Part shown: piece after piece, positions 58,697 through 64,000 of the stretch
How the letters are laid out: each line of letters opens with the position of its first letter
Position numbering within the stretch: position 1 is the first letter of the stretch
Assembly: GCA_001766825.1 (NCBI GenBank)
Contig: LYOR01000003.1
Coordinates: 124,001 to 188,000, forward strand
DNA: 64,000 nucleotides
DNA from: Candidatus Syntropharchaeum butanivorans
Lineage (GTDB): Archaea; Halobacteriota; Syntropharchaeia; Syntropharchaeales; Syntropharchaeaceae
Reading direction: 5' to 3'
Program-made: the position numbers and the translations under genes
The notes under the pieces: generated by a model
Seen by the model: the letters and a program-made list of their open reading frames with translations, nothing else
Told to the model about the DNA's origin: nothing
The model's database searches: none

Positions 58697-59728
58697 GTGA
58701 AGGACGGAGAGTTTTTGCCAAGGTTAATCTCGTGGAACACAACCTATGAGTGTAACCTCCGGTGTGAGCATTGCTACATCGATGCGGTGTTACCCGGTAA
58801 TGCACCTCCTGGTGAGCTTTCAACCGGTGAAGCGTTCAAGTTGATAGACGATATCGCCTCTTTTTCTAAGCCAATTCTTATATTAAGCGGTGGTGAACCG
58901 CTTTTGAGAAAAGATATCTATGATATCGCGTCCTATGGCAGCTCAAAAGGATTAAGAATCGTCATGGGCACAAATGGGACGCTGATAGATGATGAGGTCG
59001 TTGAGAGACTGAAAGATGCAGGCGTAATGCGGGTTGGAATCAGTATTGATGCTCTGACCCCATCAATTCACGATCACTTCAGGGGGGTGGAGGGCGCGCA
59101 TCACGCGGCAATCGAAGGTGCAAAGGCATGCAAGCGTGGTGGCCTGAGCTTCCAGATTCATACAACGATTACAAGGGATAACTACCAGGAAATACCTGAT
59201 ATGATGGATTTTGTCCTTGATCTCGGGGCTGATGCCTTTCATCTCTTTTTTCTCGTTCCCACCGGCAGGGGAGAAGATCTTGTGGATGTAACGCCACAGC
59301 AGTATGAAGATATGCTTGTATTCCTGTATGAAAGGAGTCAGAGCTTTCCCATTGAGCTTAAGGCTGTCTGTGCGCCACAGTTTATGAGAATCGCTATGGA
59401 GCGTGGGGGAAAGGATGACCCGCAGCTCAAGCGGTTCACAAAAGGGTGTCTTGCAGCAACAGCTTACTGCAGGATCAAGCCAGATGGTGAGGTGAACCCA
59501 TGTCCTTATCTGCCAGTTAATGTCGGTAATGTGCGGGATACAAGCTTTGAGATAATCTGGAAGGAATCCAAGGTCCTCAACGAGCTTCGCAATCCAGATC
59601 TACTTGAGGGAGGGTGTGGCTCATGCAGGTACAGGACGATCTGCGGTGGGTGCAGGGCCCGGGCTTATGCGATAAATGGGAGTTACTTAGCAGAAGAACC
59701 GTGGTGCGTTTATGCTGATCGTCTTTGA
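58697..59728 (+). CDS. Radical SAM/SPASM protein, AhbC/AhbD-like
   Basis: The 343-residue protein has the radical SAM motif CNLRCEHC (CX3CX2C) near residue 20 and GGEPLLRKDIYDI. The C-terminal SPASM domain has CGSCRYRTICGGCRARAYA, for a second [4Fe-4S] cluster. It resembles AhbC/AhbD, the radical SAM enzymes of the siroheme-dependent heme route in archaea (PRLISWNTTYECNLRCEHCY is close to AhbD openings as I recall them). HemB in the same window would feed it. A peptide-modifying SPASM enzyme is an alternative, but no small precursor peptide lies nearby. The start is GTG at 58697. Confidence 0.75.
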   Translation: MKDGEFLPRLISWNTTYECNLRCEHCYIDAVLPGNAPPGELSTGEAFKLIDDIASFSKPILILSGGEPLLRKDIYDIASYGSSKGLRIVMGTNGTLIDDEVVERLKDAGVMRVGISIDALTPSIHDHFRGVEGAHHAAIEGAKACKRGGLSFQIHTTITRDNYQEIPDMMDFVLDLGADAFHLFFLVPTGRGEDLVDVTPQQYEDMLVFLYERSQSFPIELKAVCAPQFMRIAMERGGKDDPQLKRFTKGCLAATAYCRIKPDGEVNPCPYLPVNVGNVRDTSFEIIWKESKVLNELRNPDLLEGGCGSCRYRTICGGCRARAYAINGSYLAEEPWCVYADRL

Positions 59729-60347
59729 GGGCACAGATGGCTCAGGTCTCACAACCCAGAGCAGGCTCATCACAGAGTGGTTGAGAGAGAAGGGATACAG
59801 GGTACACCTGACAAAAGAGCCGACAACAGGCGTTATTGGCAGGCTCATACGGGAAATTTTACGAAAGGAAGTCAGGGTAACCCCCCAAACCCTCGCACTT
59901 CTCTTTGCAGCAGATAGGGCAGAACATACGCGAGAGATTCGTGAGTGGACTGAAAAAGGGGAGATCGTCATCTCTGATAGGTACAGGTTATCTTCATTTG
60001 CATATCAGTCCCTCAACCTCGATCTGGACTGGATTGTCGCGATAAACGCCCATTCGATAGCACCCGATCTGACATTCGTCCTGGAGACACCTGCCGAGGT
60101 TTCGCTTGAGCGGATAAAAAGGCGGAATAGTGAGAACGAGCTCTTTGAGGATGTTGATAAGCTCAAAAGGATATCTGAGAACTTCAGAAAGGCTGTTAAA
60201 GCAGGGGTGGAGGATAACGTCATCTTTATAGACGGTAACAGAAGCATAGAGGAAGTATTTGAGGAGATAAAGGCTGAGATTGAGGGGCGAATATTGCCTG
60301 ATGGGTGCGACCAGGACAGAAGGCAATCTGAGGTGGTGAATCCTTGA
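59712..60347 (+). CDS. tmk: Thymidylate kinase-like protein with altered Walker A
   Basis: Tmk phosphorylates dTMP to dTDP. The 211-residue protein has FEGTDGSGLTTQSRLI as the P-loop, HLTKEPTTGVIGRLIREIL, ALLFAADRAEHTREI with the DR motif and VISDRYRLSSFAYQ. The P-loop has Leu where the catalytic Lys (GSGKTT) normally stands. The rest of the fold is intact. Overlap with the radical SAM gene (17 bp) and with rnp2 (TTGA) suggests one transcript. Another dTMP kinase may be encoded elsewhere. Confidence 0.85.
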   Translation: MLIVFEGTDGSGLTTQSRLITEWLREKGYRVHLTKEPTTGVIGRLIREILRKEVRVTPQTLALLFAADRAEHTREIREWTEKGEIVISDRYRLSSFAYQSLNLDLDWIVAINAHSIAPDLTFVLETPAEVSLERIKRRNSENELFEDVDKLKRISENFRKAVKAGVEDNVIFIDGNRSIEEVFEEIKAEIEGRILPDGCDQDRRQSEVVNP

Positions 60348-60667
60348 AGGTGCTACCCTCTTCGATGAGGCTCAAAAGGAGGTATCTGAGGTTCAAGGTG
60401 ATATCTCCTGTAAAGCTCACACGCCGTGAGATGGCAGACGCAATACTCTCTGCAGGAGTCTCACTCTTTGGAGACCATGGTATGAGCCTGATCAATCTTC
60501 ACCTGGTCGAGTTTGATGAGTCTTCCATGACCGGGATAATCCGGTGCAATCGTGACAGGGTTGATGAGGCAAGGGCGATCATCGCAACGGTGAGCAGTAT
60601 CAAGGGAGAGCCTGCTGGAATCAGGGTCTTGAGGGTTTCAGGAACGCTTAAAGGGGTGCGTAGATAG
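60344..60667 (+). CDS. rnp2: Ribonuclease P protein component 2 (Pop5)
   Basis: Pop5 is a protein subunit of archaeal RNase P. The 107-residue frame from TTG 60344 has RLKRRYLRFKVISPVKLTRR, GDHGMSLINLHLVEFDESS and GIIRCNRDRVDEARAIIATV, the family pattern. TTG overlaps the tmk stop (TTGA); an ATG at 60365 would give 100 residues. The end lies 3 bp from the end of the convergent MFS gene. Confidence 0.9.
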   Translation: MKVLPSSMRLKRRYLRFKVISPVKLTRREMADAILSAGVSLFGDHGMSLINLHLVEFDESSMTGIIRCNRDRVDEARAIIATVSSIKGEPAGIRVLRVSGTLKGVRR

Positions 60668-60670
60668 TAC

Positions 60671-61813
60671 TCAGGGATAGTATCTAAAAATCCGCTTTGC
60701 AATCATGATATTCGTCAAAACAATCCATATACAGCAAATAAAGATCCCATCAATCCCGAATCTGAGATAGACCGGTAGCGTTGCCACAGGAGAAACTCCA
60801 TATCCGAGAAAACGGAAGCTGTTGTATATGGAGGAGGCAGCACCTCTTGACCCAGGGACAGACTCGATTATCATTGTATTAACAGATGTGAAGACCGTTG
60901 TGCTTCCAGCACCCATGAGAGCAATAGGAATGAAGAAGGATGTATAGGAGTTTACAGGCAGAAATATCAAAAATGAAGCGAGCATGATCATCAATCCAGT
61001 GAGCAACGTCTTTTTTCTCCCGATAAAATCTGTGAGATAACCTGCGACCGGCGCTGTAACAATCCCGAGAAATCCAAACGTGGAGAGGAGAATGCCTATC
61101 TTATCCTCACTCACAGAGACCTTCAGCGTATCAGAGAGGAACGTCATCGTTGCGATATTCCCGAAGAAGACGAGGGTTCCGATCACAGAGAGAAGAAGAA
61201 ACTCTCTTTTCCCTATCACCGCTCTTATTCTCCCTGTCAGATCCCTCAACTCACCATCGGTACCAGATTCATCGAGATATATGAGATAAGAGGATCCAAG
61301 AAGTCCTGAGAAGATGAATAACATCACAAAAACGAGCCTCCAGTCGATCATAGCAAGAAATCCACCAGCCAGTGGACCCAGTGCGATACCAGCTGTTGTC
61401 GATGCACCATATCCCCCCATTATCCTTCCCCTCTCATTGTAGGGAAAGATATCACCGATCATGGCCATGACAGTCGGGGATATGAACGCACTTCCAAGCC
61501 CCTGCAGCGCCCTTGCTGTGAGAAAGAACCAGATACGATCTGAAGAGGCACAGAATAGCGATGCAATGGAGAATGTAAATAACCCGAAGAGGATTGTACG
61601 CCTTCTCCCATAGATATCCGAGAGTGCACCTGAGAATATCTGAAAGAATGCAAATGGAATCATGTAAAGCGTGATGGATGCTGCTATAAAGGAGATATCC
61701 ACATTGAAGAACCTCTCAAGTGACGGGATCAGAGCAAGTACGGTATTCCCACCAAAAGGCCCGAGAAATACCGAAAAATATAGTAGAATTAAGAGATACT
61801 TTCTTGATCTCAT
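60671..61813 (-). CDS. Major facilitator superfamily transporter
   Basis: The 380-residue protein has about 12 hydrophobic segments and the MFS A-motif GALSDIYGRRRTILFGLF between helices 2 and 3, with GYLTDFIGRKKTLLTGLM as its second-half copy. ALQGLGSAFISPTVMAMIGD is motif C-like, typical of drug/H+ antiporters (DHA1 type). Substrate unknown. It begins directly upstream of the DUF169 gene's end (61813/61814), so it is probably in that operon. Confidence 0.87.
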   Translation of the reverse strand: MRSRKYLLILLYFSVFLGPFGGNTVLALIPSLERFFNVDISFIAASITLYMIPFAFFQIFSGALSDIYGRRRTILFGLFTFSIASLFCASSDRIWFFLTARALQGLGSAFISPTVMAMIGDIFPYNERGRIMGGYGASTTAGIALGPLAGGFLAMIDWRLVFVMLFIFSGLLGSSYLIYLDESGTDGELRDLTGRIRAVIGKREFLLLSVIGTLVFFGNIATMTFLSDTLKVSVSEDKIGILLSTFGFLGIVTAPVAGYLTDFIGRKKTLLTGLMIMLASFLIFLPVNSYTSFFIPIALMGAGSTTVFTSVNTMIIESVPGSRGAASSIYNSFRFLGYGVSPVATLPVYLRFGIDGIFICCIWIVLTNIMIAKRIFRYYP

Positions 61814-62533
61814 TCATCTTCTCGATCTCATCCTTTCAGTGAGCCTCTCAAACTCCTCAGACGGTTTCGCCAGCCCCGCGGTGGAAAGATCGATCGCATC
61901 TGCTATTCCCTTTATACGCTCTGAGGGGATCGATGCGATCATGATATCAGGATCCCAGCCCTCCATCCTCCTTGCAGTTATATCTCCAACAGAGAGGTTG
62001 AAGTTCCCTGATACAAGGGGATAGGTTATTGTGCTCCAGCACATCGCCCCTCTCATCTCAAAAGATGGAGTCTTACCATCCCAGAACTGATTTAATGTGA
62101 TTAACCTTGATGCCTGCTCTGCGTTTATAAGAAATAGGACTATATCAGGCTGGAATAGATCTTTTCTGACAGGATAGAGGAACACCTTCTTTGATAGGCC
62201 AACAGGTGGCTTTGCTATCCTCTCAGTCTCAGTACCGGATCTAATTGCTGTTTTAAGATCAAACCATAGCTTTTCCCCTTCAACAAGCATCTTCCACGGG
62301 GTTTTACCTTTCTCGGTAAGACCAAGATGCTTCTTTCCACCAAAGCAGGCGCATTTATCTTCTGATAGTTCGATGATCTCCCCATCCGAAGCCTCGAGTA
62401 TCCCACCGCAAACCGTGTGCTTCCTCTCCTCAACCCCGGCAGGGGGATCCTCATCCGTGTACTTAACCCCCACAGGTTCCCTCTCTATCCCGAGTGAGCC
62501 CACAATCTTATCGATATCTTCTATCAATCCCAT
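61814..62533 (-). CDS. DUF169-type protein
   Basis: The 239-residue protein resembles DUF169: EPVGVKYTDEDPPAGVEERK, a Cys group CACFGGKKHLGL (about 80), and AMCWSTITYPLVSGNFNLSV later. The family occurs in anaerobes and has no settled function; the cysteines suggest a metal or Fe-S site. ATG 62533 lies 2 bp after the FmdE-like stop. A longer frame would overlap that gene. The tight spacing places it in an operon with the FmdE-like protein, regulators and the MFS transporter. Confidence 0.72.
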   Translation of the reverse strand: MGLIEDIDKIVGSLGIEREPVGVKYTDEDPPAGVEERKHTVCGGILEASDGEIIELSEDKCACFGGKKHLGLTEKGKTPWKMLVEGEKLWFDLKTAIRSGTETERIAKPPVGLSKKVFLYPVRKDLFQPDIVLFLINAEQASRLITLNQFWDGKTPSFEMRGAMCWSTITYPLVSGNFNLSVGDITARRMEGWDPDIMIASIPSERIKGIADAIDLSTAGLAKPSEEFERLTERMRSRR

Positions 62534-62535
62534 CT

Positions 62536-63201
62536 TCAACCCTCCAGACACGGGATACACACAATCTTCCCAAGCTTCAATCTTGCCCTTGGCTCCATAA
62601 CCGCCTCGCCACATTCCTCGCATATGACAGATGCGAACATACGAGCCTTAGCAGGCGCCTCGATCTCTACCTCCCTTACATCAAAGAGCTTATCATCTTC
62701 CATCTCAAGGAGCGTCTTCTCCATCTTTTTCTCAAGATTGGAGCCTGATAGTTCCCTTCTAACCTCCTCAAATACCTCCTCAAATGGGAGATTCCCCTTC
62801 TCCTTCAAGAGCTTATGGATCATCTCTCTGAACTCGCGCATCTTCTCAAGGGCCTCGGGGGAGATTGAAATCCTTACTCCCCTCTTCTTATTTCTATCAT
62901 AGAAAGTTGCTGCCATCTTCCCCCAGTCTCTGAATATGAAGTTGCCCTTCCCGAATGTACATCCTGTTACAACCTGGATCCCATCTGCAGCACAGGTATC
63001 ATTCTCAACGATTGCAAGAAGCTCCTCTCCTTTTGCACGCCTGACACCAAGCTCCTTTAACCCGAGAAGTCCCATCCTGACACCGATTATAAGCCCACCA
63101 CAGAGATGTCCATGAAAGTCAACGGCCCTTTCAAGCCATTCTCTTTCCTCTTCGCCTACTTCAAGGCCTTTTAATCTTCTAGCTATATATTCTTCCATCA
63201 C
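62536..63201 (-). CDS. FmdE-like protein (formylmethanofuran dehydrogenase subunit E family)
   Basis: The 221-residue protein has the FmdE core: VDFHGHLCGGLIIGVRMGLL, VENDTCAADGIQVVTGCTFG and GKGNFIFRDWGKMAATFYDR. The C-terminal 50 residues form a zinc ribbon (CEECGEAVMEPRARLKLG, then CIPCLEG). Subunit E of formylmethanofuran dehydrogenase has this layout in some methanogens, but stand-alone FmdE proteins also occur in non-methanogens as proposed metal or sulfur carriers. No fwdABCD genes lie in the window. It begins with two Met codons and overlaps the upstream regulator gene by 4 bp. Confidence 0.82.
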   Translation of the reverse strand: MMEEYIARRLKGLEVGEEEREWLERAVDFHGHLCGGLIIGVRMGLLGLKELGVRRAKGEELLAIVENDTCAADGIQVVTGCTFGKGNFIFRDWGKMAATFYDRNKKRGVRISISPEALEKMREFREMIHKLLKEKGNLPFEEVFEEVRRELSGSNLEKKMEKTLLEMEDDKLFDVREVEIEAPAKARMFASVICEECGEAVMEPRARLKLGKIVCIPCLEG

Positions 63202-63542
63202 GATCCCTTCTCCTCTCGTTTTTCAACGTTTTCAAGGTATTCCTCACCTCTTGGTGTGGGATAATAATAAATCTCATCCCCCTTTTTCACACTCTCAACG
63301 TAAAGTGCGTTTTCAAGCATATCAAGGTGAAGCTTCACCTCTGCGTCACCGAGATTGAAACGCTCTTTTATCTCCTCGATGCTTTTTCCACCCACCACAA
63401 ACGCGAGAATCTCTCTCCTCGTCCGGTTCTGCATCGTTCTCCAGGCAATTCGGTGGTCCTCCTTTGGATCTATCAGTTTTCCCTTCTTTTTGAGCTCTTC
63501 AAGCCATGCCTCCTTCTTTCTCTTAAGCGCATCTTCCACCAT
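63198..63542 (-). CDS. Winged-helix transcriptional regulator (ArsR-like)
   Basis: The protein of 114 residues, from ATG 63542, has a winged-helix at about residues 38-80 (RTRREILAFVVGGKSIEEIK, then KLHLDMLENALYV). It ends with a charged helix (GEEYLENVEKREEKGS). The ATG is 1 bp after the preceding gene's stop, with GGGGGTGA about 7 nt upstream; longer frames from 63596 are less likely because they overlap that gene. It probably regulates the FmdE-like operon in which it sits. The ligand is unknown. Confidence 0.75.
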   Translation of the reverse strand: MVEDALKRKKEAWLEELKKKGKLIDPKEDHRIAWRTMQNRTRREILAFVVGGKSIEEIKERFNLGDAEVKLHLDMLENALYVESVKKGDEIYYYPTPRGEEYLENVEKREEKGS

Positions 63543-63543
63543 C

Positions 63544-63921
63544 TCATTCACCCCCTTGACCTTGATATTCATATGGAACATAGCAGATCTCACCATCTAT
63601 CTTTTGCCCTTTTACAAGTTTGAGCCTCCTGAGTACGATAAATATCTGTCTGAGATCCCCTTCCCTCATACCGAACCTATTCAGTATTTCCGCGGGTGTG
63701 ACCTTTCCCCTCTCCTTTATAAACTCATACACCTCTCGCTGCTCTTCAAGAAGCTCATCCGGGCTTATTCTCCCAAATCTATCGGCAACAGATTGTGCTA
63801 ATGGATCACATGGGTGCTGGGGCATCTGCGCATCCAGAAAGCAATCCTCACATACCCTCTCCCCTTCCAGTTCGTAAGCATCCTCTTCACCCATCCCGAT
63901 CCCACATCTTGAGCATTTCAT
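63544..63921 (-). CDS. Zinc-ribbon/winged-helix protein
   Basis: The 125-residue protein begins with a zinc ribbon (CSRCGIGM, then CEDCFLD; two CxxC pairs) and then a winged-helix at about 60-110 (KVTPAEILNRFGMREGDLRQ). It looks like a small metal-binding DNA-binding regulator or a transcription-factor-like protein. Start ATG 63921 follows GAGGAGGTGAT. It overlaps the stop of a further upstream gene (ATGA) and lies 1 bp before the ArsR-like gene. Confidence 0.75.
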   Translation of the reverse strand: MKCSRCGIGMGEEDAYELEGERVCEDCFLDAQMPQHPCDPLAQSVADRFGRISPDELLEEQREVYEFIKERGKVTPAEILNRFGMREGDLRQIFIVLRRLKLVKGQKIDGEICYVPYEYQGQGGE

Positions 63922-64000
63922 TTTATCACCTCCTCAAGGGATCTTCCCGCGAAAGCAAAGCCTGAACCGCAACATACGAGCCCTGCAACAGATTGTCGTT
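63918..64000 (-). CDS. C-terminal end of an upstream gene (cut by window edge), unknown
   Basis: One minus-strand frame is open from the window edge to a TGA at 63918 and overlaps the next gene's ATG as ATGA. It encodes 26 residues, including RQSVAGLVCCGSGFAFAGRS and ending LEEVIK. The other frames stop earlier, which makes this the most likely one. Two adjacent cysteines are visible. I cannot name the family from so short an end. Confidence 0.45.
   Translation of the reverse strand, partial: RQSVAGLVCCGSGFAFAGRSLEEVIK

Noticed and set aside
1..64000. CRISPR arrays or cas genes
   Set aside because: I saw no regularly spaced direct repeats and no Cas-like protein. The only tandem structures are the hairpin strings at the two transposon scars.

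Overview
The window is archaeal and comes from a methanogen-type lineage (one carrying the C1/H4MPT pathway). This rests on a five-subunit acetyl-CoA decarbonylase/synthase (ACDS) operon, an F420H2-dehydrogenase-type (Fpo/Fqo) membrane operon, methenyl-H4MPT cyclohydrolase, a Fae-Hps fusion, methanofuran biosynthesis genes (mfnB, mfnE), a coenzyme F430 gene (cfbC), a methanogenesis-marker-like protein, and archaeal information-processing genes (aIF-1A, Rio1, Elp3, Pth2, RpoP, Pcc1, prefoldin, Rnp2, L19e-L18-S5-L30). A human HSD10-like 3-hydroxyacyl-CoA dehydrogenase and a split B12-dependent acyl-CoA mutase point to acyl-CoA metabolism beyond ordinary methanogenesis. A relative of the alkane- or fatty-acid-oxidising archaea (Syntrophoarchaeum/ANME-1/Alkanophagales type) is therefore my leading guess. 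No mcr gene lies in the window, so this stays inference.

Layout. 0-8.3 kb: phosphoglycolate phosphatase (cut by the window edge), CooC, tRNA-Arg, purA, pyrC, a divergent nucleotidyltransferase, fae-hps, a riboflavin/F420 pathway reductase, aIF-1A and rio1. 8.1-8.8 kb: a truncated cyclophilin-like gene, a transposase tail and a string of hairpins. 8.8-13.9 kb: mch, a regulator, a NitT/TauT-type ABC transporter and the HSD10-like dehydrogenase. 13.9-17 kb: a 48-residue membrane protein, elp3, an IMPase/FBPase and pth2. 17-20 kb: a membrane protein/MoxR/VWA operon on the minus strand. 20-25 kb: mfnB, a Nog1-like GTPase, aconitase X and LonB. 25-28 kb: an operon of a MoaD-like protein, a U32 protein, an internally duplicated Cys-rich protein and a DJ-1 lipoprotein. 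28-30.4 kb: a flippase and a decayed transposase. 30.5-35 kb: an unknown gene with phi, two tRNAs, an MBL hydrolase, hemB, mfnE and a regulator. 35-38.4 kb: the split mutase, then rpoP-pcc1-pfdB. 38.5-45 kb: fpoI-J-J-K-L-M-N plus one more gene. 45-48 kb: cfbC, tRNA-His, a marker protein and hisA. 47.5-55.8 kb: cdhA-B-C-(small ORF)-D-E-cobS on the minus strand. 56-60.7 kb: a four-gene ribosomal block, DJ-1, a radical SAM protein, tmk and rnp2. 60.7-64 kb: MFS transporter, DUF169, FmdE-like protein and two winged-helix proteins.

How the genes work together. ACDS, CooC (nickel insertion) and CobS (corrinoid) form one functional group for acetyl-CoA cleavage or synthesis. Mch and the FmdE-like protein belong to the H4MPT/methanofuran C1 branch, whose cofactor is partly made by MfnB and MfnE. 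Fae-Hps and Phi give the reverse ribulose-monophosphate route to pentoses. Fpo re-oxidises reduced F420 or ferredoxin at the membrane.

The least explained items are four. The acyl-CoA mutase lacks the residues that define methylmalonyl-CoA mutase. The MoaD-like/U32/Cys-rich/DJ-1 operon has no function I can name. The MoxR-VWA-membrane operon has no known client. The ACDS operon has two departures: a 55-residue ORF resembling the CdhD N-terminus, and an Fe-S-type module at the CdhD C-terminus.
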